A stretch of DNA of 64,000 bases from Rhodamnia argentea. Taxonomy: Eukaryota > Streptophyta > Magnoliopsida > Myrtales > Myrtaceae. Location: contig NC_063150.1 in assembly GCF_020921035.1 (NCBI RefSeq), positions 8,990,001 to 9,054,000 of the forward strand. Reading direction: 5' to 3'. This document shows, one piece after another, positions 1 through 11,733 of the stretch. Made by a program: the position numbers and the translations under genes. Each line of letters starts with the position of its first letter. The first letter of the stretch is position 1. The notes beneath the pieces are model-generated. The model saw nothing but the letters and a program-made list of their open reading frames with translations, made no database searches and was not told the DNA's origin.

Positions 1-96
1 AAGGTTACCATCTTCTCATAGCTATAAGGTGAAAAATTGCTACAATAAAGCACAGGGAAGTGTGGTGTGCACTCAATTGTGCTTCACCCGAACATA

Positions 97-3000
97 TCAT
101 CCTCGGCAAAAAAAATTTAGTGGAGTTCGTGGCGTTGAATAAGCTGTGGACAATATTTTCGAGGCTATAAGGGAGTTAGCAGCTTCTGTGTAGTGAATGC
201 CATCCCAACTGACGTATTGGGATCCATTAGTGCATGCCTCACAGCCAGGTGTACCACAGGTGACCCTGACATTGTAGTTATATGGAGGTCCTCCATTACC
301 ACAGCAAGTCATTAGTGGACTCAAGAAACCTGCAGAGGGATATAAGTGGTCATTGCTTCCTGAAAATGATTGCTAGATTCACATTCAAAATGGCTTGCTG
401 ATGGTAGAATCTTATTAAATTTAAAACCAAAGAAGGATTAGGAAAAACCAGCTACATGCATTGCTTGGATGAGCAGTTACCATCATTACGCTAATATACT
501 GCTTTTTGAAAAATCGGAAAACTCTCACTAGCTTTTCAAATGATTCAATGGAAAAGAGATGGGTGACACTAACAAGCTTACCATATTTAGAGGCGCTAGC
601 AATGAGATCATATTTGATGGAATAGATGTCAACGTATGTGATAGTAGCATCAGCCAGCTCAGATCCTATCTCTTGGCAAAATTTCAGTAGTCCTTCATTG
701 AAAATTCGGGCAGCAGAATTATAACTTGAAAGACACCCATTTCCATCCAGATCCTCTTTCTGAACTAATGAAAGTTTTTGAGGAAGACAACCCAATGGTC
801 CAGTATTATGTAGCCAAAAGTTTCTCGCACCTTGGTCATACAATGTCTGCATAGATTGTTGGATATAGATACTGATAAAAAGCACTCTGGGCATCATTTA
901 GCAAAAAGCTTCTGCTTTCCATAATTAGATGTCCATAGATGACATGTCGCCGTGCAGGTAACAAGAGTACCAATACTGGCGCGAGTCACATCAGACTTGG
1001 GGATCAAAAATTTCAGGCAGCATTTGCTGGGCTTACCCAGTTGAATAAAAACCAACAACTTGAGAAAAGAAACTTAAGAATATTATTAAGAAATTCTTAA
1101 GATAATCTATCCACTTAAGAGCATGAACTCACCTTAATAGCAGTCTTAATTTCTGCAATGATAGATGGAACGCTTTGGATCACCTCTGAATAGGTGAGAT
1201 TTTTGGAAAATGAATCTGCAAGGTCGTTCTGCCCAATGTCGATCATGTAAAGTGCTTTGCTAAATTCATCAACGCTCAAAGGAACTTTTGAACCTGCAGA
1301 TTATTTAATCATACATGGTCATCATTCTGTTTGAACAATTTAATTTTCTTTTCTGAACTTTTGTTTATTGAGGGAGACAGCAGCACAGTTACTAATACCA
1401 AAAAAGAGTATCGCTTTCATCTGCAAAGGTTAGCTAATCTACCGAGGGAACCATTGAATCGATGAGTGAATTCATTATTCACACCTGCGGATGCCAGTTC
1501 AGTGATGCGTCCCTTGAAATGGAGAAACTGCATGACCTGAATGTTCAGCGAAAAAGGAACATATTTAGGGAGTGTTGACGAGCCTACAACTGCAAAGTTT
1601 GCGCCATTTGTGAACTTGGACCCCGCCAGAGAGTCAAGGTAAGGATTGAGAAAACTAGTATTCAAACTTTGGCCTGCAAGATTAGACATATTGGCCAACA
1701 AAAGAATTTTCAACCCCTACTTTATCGGCATGAAAGTTGTATGCAACAAGCATTAAAAGGAATTTCACGACTTTGTCCCTTATAACTTCCATCCTTTTAG
1801 TTAGCTTATACATAATATACCAGTCATTTCACATAAAGTTATCACCCAACCAAATGTATTACCGCTTCCACTAAACACATACAACATCAATGTTCGGAAA
1901 GCTGAACTTAAATGGCAAGCTAGTAACTATGCTCTGCAAACTCTTGCTATGTCAATCTCTAAACATGCTCTCTTCTCTGTTTCCTAGCCCCTGTTTGTCA
2001 AGACAATCTCCAAACCATATCTGATGATATGCAAATATGATACCTCCATGCTAGGAGAATCCAAGACAAAAGCAATTATACTCACTTCTTTTCAAAACCT
2101 GATATATCTAATATTAAAATGAAGCCTGAGGAATACCATATGTCAAAACTAAGATGATGTGCCTATGCACAGGGTAATCTGGTTTGTTAGCCATCTTGGA
2201 GGAGATCGTTTTTTAAAACGTCAAAAACAACTCTAAGGAAATTCAAAGCAGTGTCAGTAGTTGGGATCTCAAACATTTAGATATCTAGTTGAAATAAAAT
2301 CAATGCCGCAAATTCGTACATTAGTACCTGGTACCATTACCCACATAATACCTTTTTAAAAATAGTGTTATATTAGAAAAATCACGCACCGGTACAATTT
2401 GTTTTTACAAATTAAAGTTCGTAAGAAAGACCAAGAGCTTTAGATTTGTTACTTACCCATTCTTGTATGTAGCTCCCGATGATTTCATCGACTAATTATC
2501 CATATTAGTGTATAACAAGCAGCAATTAGAAAAATTACTCGTGACCAAAAGAGGTATCCTCGTCAGCACTGCAATAGTGGGCCCCCTCTTACCCCTGTCG
2601 CCATTGTCTGACTAGTAAAATAGTATAATGCCGACAAAACCTTCATCTCAAATCCCAATCCAATAAAGAAAATGACAAGTTCCCCGATCAATATTATACA
2701 ATATCAGCAGATTCACATGTTAATCATTCACAACAGACTCCATGCGTGATTCATAATCCTTTCACTCAACCAAAAGAGATCGATAGTATCAGCAGATTCA
2801 CGATCACGGAGGCAAATACTGTACTCATTACTTCTAATCCAGAGTACACGCTTAAGCTATGAGATTTTGACATACTGTACTGCCTTATGAGCTCCTAATC
2901 ACCGCAAATTCTAGATAAAACAATCAAGCTACCAACACGGAGAGGAAAACGGTAAAGGCAAGTGACTACTCAGGGTTCCCCGAAGCAAAAACCTAGAAAT

Positions 3001-3252
3001 GTAGTGGCGCTTACAGAGGAAGTCGATCACCAGCCGTCCGTCGCACAACCTGCCGGTCGATCGGCCGAAGAACAAGCGGCCGTTCGGAGGATTGACCGGG
3101 AAGCCAAGGCCGGCGGCGAGCCCGCCGGTGTCGGAGTTGGAGTCGCCGAAGCTGAAGATGACCGGCCGATTCCCACTGCAGTCGGAGGCATCGGAGCGTA
3201 GCAAAGAGAGTGAAACGAAGAAGAAGAGGAGAGGGACAGGTGAAGCGGACAT
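97..3252 (-). CDS. GDSL esterase/lipase, five exons, complete
   Basis: A probably secreted serine esterase/lipase of the plant SGNH/GDSL family. I joined five minus-strand exons: 3252-3015, 1673-1485, 1293-1133, 846-582 and 329-97. All introns have GT-AG ends and phases fit, giving 361 residues, normal for the family. The start at 3252 opens a hydrophobic signal peptide (about residues 1-22). Block I is [12 protein letters not shown], which carries the catalytic Ser. Block III contains IDIGQND with the Asn. Block V is [11 protein letters not shown] with the catalytic Asp and His. The GPLGCLPQK and [12 protein letters not shown] motifs are also present. From memory the closest relative is Arabidopsis At1g09390 (shared DFLCQSLNTS-type exon 1/2 junction and FHFFCGG/NFFCRG-like end). 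Intron 1 is long (1341 bp) and shows no gene. A MITE sits about 180 bp upstream of the start. The substrate cannot be told from sequence. Confidence 0.93.
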
Positions 3253-3432
3253 GGTTAGAATGACAAAGGCGCGACGCGATCGGGTTGGATAGATTTGTAG
3301 TTTGGAGTTTGGGGGGTGTTTGGCTACACGAGCGAGTTAGTTCGGGATACGGATGGTCCTTTCCAAGACATGGAAACACGTGTCCTCTTGTCGCAAGTGT
3401 TGGGTACGGCTAGCAGACATCGACAAGGATCC

Positions 3433-3664
3433 GGATCCCCTAACATTGCCAGGGGTGACATTAGTCGAATCGAGCCGTCCAAAATTTGGACGAGCGAATT
3501 TGATCCACATTACATCTTCAAAATTTTTAAAAATTTCTGCCCAAAATTTTCCCTCTCTTTTTTAAGAGGTGACATGGATTAAATTAGGCCGTCCATTTTG
3601 ATTTGGACGGCCCGATTTGATCAATGTCGCCCCCTAACATTGAATTGGCAATGTTAGGGGATCC
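3433..3664. mobile_element. MITE with perfect 19-bp terminal inverted repeats
   Basis: The left end reads GGATCCCCTAACATTGCCA and the right end is its exact reverse complement; the element is 232 bp. Inner parts also pair partly (a 'gccgtccaaaatttggacg' stretch against 'ccgtccattttgatttggacgg'). It is short, AT-rich and non-coding, so non-autonomous. It lies in the proximal promoter of the GDSL gene, whose start codon is at 3252. No clear target-site duplication was seen, so the superfamily is not assigned. Confidence 0.75.
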
Positions 3665-5160
3665 ATTTCCTCGACCCTTCTTTCTATAATCGCCGTTGCG
3701 GTTGTCACCTCTCTATCACGACAATCCCGAAATCATTGTATTACACCGTGCGCACTAATAATTTGGTGAATTATCACAACACCAATTTTCCTTCATAAAG
3801 ATGTTTCTCATTGAATTTATTGCAATTCGGACATTCACAATAACTTTTCGTGGTTATGATAAGAGTGCATGTGATATGATTTTATGACGGTCTCTATAAC
3901 TTATAATGCATAATATCATTGAAAGTTTTAAAATTTGCGCCAATCCATTATTTCAGTCTTATAATTAGTTCTTTTGTTGACTTTGCCAATTTTTCTTGGA
4001 CGAAAAATTGGAATGTCGCTTTTGCACTCACTAATCTTTTATTTATCATATAAGTGGCATTGATGTGGCATCAAGCGCAATATTAAAAAGAAAGGACAAA
4101 AAAAGTGTAGAGAGAGAGAGAGGGTGAGGGTAGGGTAGGGTAGGGTGTAACTCCTCCACTAGCCATGACAGTCTTTGTGCGGTTTCATTCTTTGGCATGC
4201 AGATGGGCAATTTATCAGAAGACCATCCATTCTAGTAATTCTCTTATCAAAAGTATGCTTAATATTGGGATTCCAATGCTAAACGTTGACGTTACGTCAA
4301 AAGACACCTATTGTGAGTTAATTTTAGTTTCACGTGTATATCCAAAGAATACCGTCAATCGTTCATAGCCAGTTGATTGTGGCCATAATCTATAGCCACT
4401 TCATTGTGGCTATTTTCCCATTTTCTCAAATTTCTTAATATTTTTCCTTCATTTTTTTGAAAGTCTTTATGATTTTTCTTTATTTTTAATCCATTTTGTA
4501 TTTTCTAATTTCCTATTATTCGAATTTTGAAATTATTAAAAAAATATTTTTCGGACCGGGTCAAACCCCGCCCCCGCTTCTCGGGCCATCTGATCAACTT
4601 TTTTTTTATTTTCGTAAAAAATCATTTTACACTCCTAATTTTCTTTTTTATATTTTGATAATCGTAAAAATAAATATGGACGTAGTTGCAAAAACGAGTC
4701 CTGAAAATTTGTTTTTATGAGATTATGGTCATTCTTTTTATTTACCGCAATTCGTAAACATTACAACTATTCAGTCTACAAATAATAATTAAATAAATAA
4801 AACAATATTTACGAAACTGTAAAAAATAACTATAACAAGGTTTACCTCAAACTAGTAAGAAAGTCGGCTTTACTTTTCTCTCAACTTCCGCAAAAATAAA
4901 AAAGTCCCAATTTAATTTAAACATGACAAAAATATTTGCAATAAAATAAAACCCTAATATCAATAAAGGCACCCGAGGAGAGGGGGATATGAGAAAATCT
5001 TCGTCGCCTATATAGAAGAAAACAAGAAATGAGGTCTTAGAGAGTCCGATTAAAACTTGGTCGGGATATTAAGAACAAATCTCGCCGAAGTTAATCAAAG
5101 CGAGGGAAGGGCTCCCAACGGACTTCACACTCTGTTCACTTAATATCCAGATCACTTAAA
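3665..5160. other. Intergenic, AT-rich, no gene seen
   Basis: No coding region is supported. It holds a GA run followed by four to five tandem copies of a 5-mer reading AGGGT at 4121-4147. This resembles telomere repeat only superficially, because the unit is not the plant TTTAGGG. The rest is poly-A/T-rich intergenic DNA. Confidence 0.6.
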
Positions 5161-5197
5161 ATCGGAGATTTTGTGGAGGAGGCTTCAGTAAAAGAGG

Positions 5198-5435
5198 GAT
5201 GAGCTTTTGTGGAGAGGTGAAATGCAGAGGAAAGTTGAGCTTCTGTGGAGAGGCGAAATGCGGAGGAGAGATGAGCTTCTGAGAGGAGGCGAAATGCGGA
5301 GGAGAGATGAGCTTCTGAGAGGCGAAACGCAGAAATGCAAAGGAGCGATTAGCTTCCTTGGAAGAGCGAAATGCAGAGAAATGAGCTTTCTTGGAGGAGC
5401 GAAATGCAGAGAAAATAGCTCACGTGGATGAGCTT
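5198..5435 (+). repeat. Imperfect tandem repeat of about 33 bp
   Basis: About six degenerate head-to-tail copies share a core of gatgagcttctg then gaggcgaaatgc with GA-rich spacers. Copies 2-3 (about 5230-5310) are the most alike. The short open frame across it (5207-5431) only translates the repeat and is not a supported gene. It runs straight into the palindrome cluster that follows. Confidence 0.75.
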
Positions 5436-5443
5436 ATCAACGG

Positions 5444-5834
5444 AGAGCCTTCGGCTTTGCTTAAAGCAGAGCCGAAGGCTCTATAGCACTCGTGAAAGGT
5501 GCTGTAGCACCTTTCACGTCGTCCGCCAACGTCTGATTAAAGGCGCTGGCGACGCGGTAGGGGCCAGCATGCAGAGAGAGCAGAATCTCTCTGCTCTCTC
5601 TGCATGCTTTTATCTTGCTCGGCACTGTGAGTGCCAAGCAAGACCCAACATGTGGAGAGAGAGAGAGAGAGCAGAATTCTGCTCTCTCTCTCTCTCTCCA
5701 CATGTTGGCTCCGCACGCTTTGCAGAGAGAGAGAAGAAAGCAGAATTCTGCGCTCTCTCTCTCTGCACTAAAGCGTGCAGAGAGCGTGCAGAGAGAGAGC
5801 AGAATTCTGCTCTCTCTCTCTCTCTCTGCATGCT
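5444..5834. repeat. Cluster of seven consecutive palindromes/hairpins
   Basis: Seven foldbacks lie end to end: 5444-5482 (13-bp arms), 5491-5518 (13-bp perfect arms, 2-nt loop), 5566-5608 (19-bp perfect arms, 5-nt loop), 5614-5642 (12-bp arms, one mismatch), 5645-5708 (perfect 64-bp palindrome with no loop), 5713-5778 (imperfect) and 5783-5834 (imperfect). The last five share a GA/CT-rich stem, a gcagaattctgc centre and flanking 'cttgctcggcac' words. The open frames on both strands here are by-products of the symmetry. Function is unknown. It could be a foldback transposon remnant or a source of hairpin RNA. Confidence 0.85.
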
Positions 5835-6001
5835 TCTTGCTCGGCACCAAGACTACCGAGCAAACCCCTAAACGGTAATTACCTTTTTTTTCCCCTTATT
5901 TGGTAAATAAAATTTTTTTTGTATGCAATTTGAAAAAAAACCCTCTACAAATTGGAAATTATGCCTTTTACTCATGTATCTTTGTTTCCTTTCGAATTCG
6001 G

Positions 6002-6113
6002 ATTGGTTGGGGCTGTGTTCATCGTTGCCGGTCTCTACTCCGTTCTGTGGGGTAAGGGCAAGGAAGGAGAGCAGGCAACAATGTCGGAAGAGGCGGAATG
6101 CGCCCAGCCCTAA
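6002..6113 (+). pseudogene. WAT1-related last exon (exon 7) relic
   Basis: The stretch reads [20 protein letters not shown] followed by an acidic tail and a stop. This matches the last exon of the four intact WAT1 genes in this window (for example 55206-55389). The splice acceptor expected before it is degraded (cgg where the others have cag), and no other WAT1 exon lies upstream within several kilobases. It is therefore an orphan exon from a lost copy. The tail is shorter than in the intact genes. Confidence 0.8.
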
Positions 6114-7737
6114 CTCCGCTAAATGCCTCTACTTTCCTATTTCAATCTTTCAGTTTGCTTTTCCCTGACTTTATACATGAAAAATTTGCGACGCCTTCAT
6201 CGGCCATTTAAGCTTTGTTGATATTGATAGTTGGATCTTATGTCTTGTTAGCCGTCCAATCTAAAGCTTGTTGTCGCGGATACTGTTTCCATTTCTATTG
6301 AAGGCAATCGAGCTTGCAAGCTCCTTTTCTTGTACTGCCGGAGTTGATCCCTTTCCGTCTTCCAAGGTAGGCGTAATTCTAGAGGGAAATTCAAGTGAGC
6401 ATCCTCCCATGATTCCAATGATATACGTAGTTGAAAGTTGAGGTCTAACCTCAATCTCTGAATTATTAGACTGGTAGGATACAATGGTAACTGATAGAAT
6501 GAAGTGATTTAGCTCAAATTAGGACAATCAATTGAATATTGACTGAAGCCTAGCATTTCCCTTACATGAATTGACTTAGAATCACGCTACGAATTGAGTA
6601 TTGGCCGAGTCGAGCTTGTTGTCCGTGAGGTAGAAATTCGATCTCTATGTTAATATTGATGTGAATTTTGTCTATGAAATCGCATGCGTGTCTCCCTTGA
6701 GTAATTACAGTTGATTTTCAGACCCCCAAAAAATAAAATAAAAATAAAAATTTACAGTTGATTTCAATTTCGGCGCACGTTTGTATAGAATTTGTTCGCG
6801 CTTGATGGATCTTGTTCATGATGTTGTAGTATGCCAAATTAGGAGTGATTCGAGGTTGTTTGAACTTGTTTTGATGATCCAAACATCAAAATGTCGACAA
6901 AATGTTGAACTAATGAAATGATCCAAAATATCCTAAGCTTCCACTTGATAGGTGGTGGTAAAAAATTTGAGCACTGTTTTGTGAGGTCAAGTCCACCTCG
7001 GAACTAATCCGTTTGTCTTAAATCCTACACTCATCTTCCGTAGCATCACCGGACCATGTCGGCCTCAGATTGTTGAGGAAACCGAGCCATGGAAGCGGAT
7101 TGGAAAACCTGGAAGGTTCACATTAGTTTCCTTTAGGATTTGTATTACCTTTGGGCTCTCTTCGTTTTTTTTGAAAAATAAATTGTTTCCGAATTTTTTT
7201 TTTCAGGAAATCATATTTCATAGAAAAATAACAATAATTTTCGATGTTCGGCTAAAACCTGAAAAATGAACTGGAAAATACTTTTTCGCCGTTCGGTATA
7301 GAAAAATCGGATTTGACTTTCCACCTTGCACTCTTTTTAATTATTTTCATTTTTGTTTAATTCTATTTTTATGTTATATTTATAATTTTTATTTTCTTTT
7401 AGAGAATTCTAAATCGTTATTTTTTTAATTTTTACCAACGACCATCATCGCCTGCCGACACCCATAGCAGACCACATCGCCGCCGCCGCCCACTGCCGCT
7501 CCTCTTGCTGCCAACCACCACCGCCGCCGCCCACAATTGCCAAAAGAATTTCTATTCCGGAAGAATAAATTTTGTCTTATTATTAAACGTTTTTCTTTGA
7601 TCAAAAATCAACTTCTGAAGTAAAAGTGAAAAAATCAACTTATGCTCAAAAGCAAAAGTTAAAAAATCAATTTCTGGCCAAAAGTTGATTTCTAAAACAG
7701 AAGTGTTGCCATGCACGCCCTTATATGCTCCCCCTTC

Positions 7738-7740
<3 letters not shown>
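6114..7740. other. Intergenic, no gene; possible degraded element at 7140-7720
   Basis: No coding signal is supported. A stretch at about 6247-6330 ('agccgtccaatct...gaaggcaatcgag') resembles 48072-48150, suggesting a dispersed repeat. From 7140 to 7720 there is an AT-rich block with a GC-rich CCGCCGCC core near 7480-7530, ending in 'gaagtgttgccatgcacgccc'. That end looks like the terminus of a foldback element, but a matching left end was not found. Confidence 0.4.

Positions 7741-7769
<29 letters not shown>
7741..7769. repeat. (TC)n microsatellite
   Basis: About 14 uninterrupted TC dinucleotides. The surrounding 7692-7997 open frame on the minus strand is mostly this repeat and was not accepted as a gene. 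Confidence 0.9.
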
Positions 7770-7772
<3 letters not shown>

Positions 7773-8284
7773 TGTGCTAGGGACTGAGAGCTCCCTCCCT
7801 TCTCTTTCATAGCGTGTTTTCTCCTTAATTTTTCTTTCATTTGTCTCTCTTTTCTCTCCCCATATGTTTTGGAAGTTTGTGTCTGTTAATAAATTTCTAC
7901 AGTTGATCTTGGGTGGACGTAAAGATCGGTTTGGCCATTCATCTAATTGACAACCAACGACAAGGATGTTCATGACGTGGCTCCACAACCTCTCCAAGAT
8001 TAGGTTACTCTCCTCTCTCGAATTAGATTTGGATCAAGGTTTTACTCCCCCTACCTAGATCAAAATATAGATTTGGGAGTTCTTTATAAATATTTGATCT
8101 GTGTTCTTCCAACATATTGATGTTGGCATCTCTTCAAGGCGATAGTGATGAGAGCGTTGATCTTAAAAGTGCACCGCAAGCCATTACTAAGTCTGGTGAT
8201 TGGCTGTCAAACATCTATTATGACAGATCTGTTCTTGACGGATGAAAGTGTGCTGTTAGCTGCAAACCGTGCTTTGTTATGTGC

Positions 8285-11085
8285 TTTTTTTTTTTGTTGT
8301 TGTTGAAATAGATATGTTCTATTGATAAAGTTCTCCGAAGAAACCCGAAAGATGGGCTTCAGTACATAGTAATTCCCATAGAGCTTGAGGTGGCAAGGAT
8401 ATCCAATTCGAGGTAATTCCTTTTTATTTTTCATCTTGGCTACCCAATTTGCCACCGTATTGTTCTCTCTAGGACAAAATAGTACCTTCACTTTAGGGAA
8501 ATTAGCAAGCAGTTCTTTACAAAATAATACAGGAGCACGGGCTTCCCCCGAGATGGTTAATGGGCTTGACAAGGCCTCTATCGACAGTGCACAATCTGAG
8601 AAAAATATCAGGTCGTCCCTTTGGGGGTCAAAAGAGAGAGCAGGAGCTTCGGCTATACCTTCTTGAGGAGAGAGGGTGTAATTGAGGGCTTAAAGCATCG
8701 CCATGGCTTCAGTCATCAGTGCAGACAAAGCAGAGATCAATTTTAAATCTCCTTTCTTCCAATGAACACCTACCTTTTTGTCACTTGTTCTCCACCAGAT
8801 TTGGGCAATTTTCTGTTCTATTGCTTTGCAAACTGAAATTGGAATTTTTAATATTGACATTGTGTACTGGGAAGTGCTTGTACCACCGTTTTATCAAAAG
8901 CCCTTTCCCTACTTTGCAGAAAAGTTTTTCCTTCCGGCCCTCCAATTTTGTGCTGACACGGCTTAAAATCCAAGCAAACATTTACTTTTTTGAATTTCCT
9001 TCTGTCCGAGGGGATTTCGAGGTATTTTCCAGTCTTTTCTATGATTGGCACTCTCAATGCCCCTGCCATGTTCTCCTTCAAACTCTGGGGGCAGTCCTTG
9101 CTGAAGAAAATTCCCGAGTTGTTTAAATTTATCTCCTGTCCAGATGCCATGCAATACTGGTTTAGAATCGATGCTAAGTTTTGGCATGCTAAAGTTGTCC
9201 CGTCCAGAAAAAATATGGAGTCATCCGCAAAAAGGAGGTGAGATGGAGTAGGGCACCATCTGTTTAGTTTGATCCCTTTTATACTCCCATCTTCCATTGC
9301 TTTCCTCATAAGAGAAGTTAGCACATTAGCCACCACGATGAAGAGGTAGGGGGATAGAGGGTCCCCCTATCTAATGCCTCTAAGAAATGATCTCATTCTA
9401 CCAGATCATATGCTTTCTTCATATCAAGTTTCAGGATTGCGTGGAATTTTCTTCTTCTTTTTCTGATTATGATTTGATGTGGTACCTCCTAAACCACCAC
9501 GAAGATATTGTCTTGTATTTGCCTTCTCCTCACAAATACACTTTGCTCCTCGGCTATAATTTCCGGCAGCAAAGGTTTAAGCCTATTTGCCAAGATTTTT
9601 GCAATGATTTTGTAGCCAAAGTTGCACAAGTTAATAGGACGATACTATTCTAATTTCTCAGGATTTTGGACTTTTGGAATCAAAGAGATTTGAGTTCTAT
9701 TAAGGGCAGGTATCATCATTCCAGCTCCGAAAAATTCTTTCACCTCTTCATTAGTTTCAACTTTTAAGGTTTCCCTATTCTACTGATAGAACAACCCATT
9801 TAAACCATCAGGGCCCGGAGCTTTTATAGCCCCAAGTTGGAAGGTAGCCATTTTTACTTCTTCCATATTTACATCAACCAGCAAGGTTAAATTCATCTTC
9901 TCAATAACTATTTTTGGGCATTGTTCTAGAATATGGGAGAAATTTCTGGTACCTTCTGATTTAAATAAGTTGCTGAAGCAAGTCATTACCTCTTGCTTAA
10001 TCAGTTTTGGTTCTGATATCCATGTTGTATCAGGCCCTTTGATCATATAGATTCTGTTTCTCTGTCTCCGCTGAATTGTTGTCGCATGAAAGAACTTGAT
10101 GTTTTTGTCCCCCATTTCATCCAGTTAATCCGAGATCTAAGCCCCCAATACATCTCCCCATGCCTCCATAACATCTCAATTTCTCCCTGGATCTTCTTTA
10201 CTTCTTCCTGTTCATATGGCTTGTTGCAGCTGTTAGTGAGCTGTTGTAGATCCTGTTTTAAGATTTGAACCTTTTTTCTTCCATTCCCAAAGGTTTTTCT
10301 GCTCCATTTTGACAGAGCCAATATTACAGCCTTCAATTTTTCTGCCAGATTCTTCTCGGCCAGCAAAGGGGAAGTCCAGGCTTTCTTTATAACCTCTCCG
10401 CATTCTGCATTATCAAGCCAAAAGGCCTCAGACTTCAACTCTCTCTTTCCTTTCCTTCTGTTAAGCTGAAGAGAGAGCATTATAGGACCATGGTTAGACC
10501 CTACTGCAGGGAGAGTGAAAGCTTCAGCTTCAGGGAATGCCATTCTCCATTCAAAATTGCACGATACCCTATCCAGACGCTCCTCTACGTTTTACTCCCC
10601 CTCTCGGTTGTTAGACCTTGTGAAGGCACAACTTTTACTTTCCATGTCCATAAGAGAACATTTATCCATAAAATCTTGGAACGCCGCCATTCGAGAATTT
10701 TCAACCATACGCTTGCCCATTCTTTCCCAATAGAACAATACCTCATTAAAGTCCCCCAAGCACACCCAAAGTAGCCTATTCGTGTCACAAGTGCCTCGAA
10801 TTTCCTCCTAAAGTTGAAGTCTCTTCTGAAAAGTATAAGGAGCATGGACAAAGGTAACCCTCATTTTCTTGCCGCTTGCCACATCTTTACATTTAAAGTT
10901 CAAGAAATTTTTCGAAAGGGAGTCAAAGATGATTTCAGCTCTCTCATCACACATTACAGCCAAGCCACCCACAGTTCCCATCAGGTTTACCACCCTATAA
11001 TTCTGGAAGTTTAGCCTTCTTTTAATTCCCCAAATAAGTGTCTCTCTGTATTTTGTTTCCATAAAAAAAAATATATATATCACAG
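8285..11085 (-). mobile_element. L1-type LINE retrotransposon, 5'-truncated and decayed
   Basis: Read on the minus strand, 5' to 3'. The endonuclease domain comes first (from about 11070: METKYRE, then VGGLAVMCDE), with its C-terminal part near 10530-10800 (GSNHGPIMLSLQL). The reverse transcriptase follows from about 10115 to 8850 (GAIKAPGPDGLNGLFYQ near 9785; FADDSIFFLDG near 9210, the catalytic DD box). An RNase H-like end lies at 8700-8430 (FPKVKVLFCPRENNTVANW). The element ends in a short A-run (T-run 8285-8295 on the plus strand). Frames are interrupted by shifts and stops, ORF1 is missing, and the reverse transcriptase C-terminus joins RNase H with most of the usual zf-RVT segment missing. 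It is an inactive copy. Confidence 0.88.
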
Positions 11086-11733
11086 CAGTGGCAAAGGCTG
11101 CACGATTCCCGTTAAAACAAGTTTTTTGAATTATCTAGCTTGTTTTTGGCTTTTCTTAACGAGTTAATTTACCATTATTAGGTTTGGTGATTGATTTTGT
11201 CTGGTATTCTCATGAAAAAGGAGATATTACTGGAAATCTATGTTTTTACTAAATGATTTTTTTTTACCATACGTTAATATAATACCACAAATGAGAATTA
11301 TTTCCTATATAATGAGTATGTCTACTAAGTATAAAATAGCTTTTACCAAGAATAATGGTCAACCTGATCAGCAATTTCAAACATCAACGGTTCATATTGA
11401 TTGTAATGTTCTTTTAACTGCGATATATCTAATCTTATTGTTAGGTCACATGACCTTAGAAGCCCTAATAGGACTGCATATATGTCATATCATTTAGGTA
11501 TATTATATTTGTCTTAACATTTCAAATACTTTTGATCAGATCCTAACTGTTATTATTATGTGTTGGCATGACAAACCTTCCGCTCCATGAGAGCGACCAC
11601 GCTTGTGTTGGCACGATCAATTGAGGAATCCTCAATTGTTCTCAACTCATTCGTGCACACATGGATGATTGGGATTCTGAACCTCCACGCGATTCAATTA
11701 TCCAAAATGGAGAATCCAATGAAACCAACCTTC
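11086..11733. other. Intergenic, no gene seen
   Basis: AT-rich sequence between the LINE 5' end and a GC-richer fragment. Open frames on the plus strand (11240-11497, 11587-11772) have no recognisable motif and the composition of non-coding DNA. Confidence 0.5.

Noticed and set aside
2962..3292. Plus-strand frames over GDSL exon 1
   Set aside because: Antisense of exon 1, which encodes a signal peptide and the GDS motif on the minus strand.
4121..4147. Telomere-like repeat (AGGGT units)
   Set aside because: Only four to five copies of a 5-mer that is not the plant telomere unit; treated as simple sequence.
5566..5834. A microRNA gene call for the hairpins
   Set aside because: The stems are GA/CT repeats with perfect pairing and do not match a miRNA family I recognise. 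Small-RNA data would be needed.
5207..5878. Several overlapping open frames on both strands
   Set aside because: They are generated by the tandem repeat and GA/CT palindromes; the mirrored translations give Arg/Glu and Leu/Ser strings and no domain.
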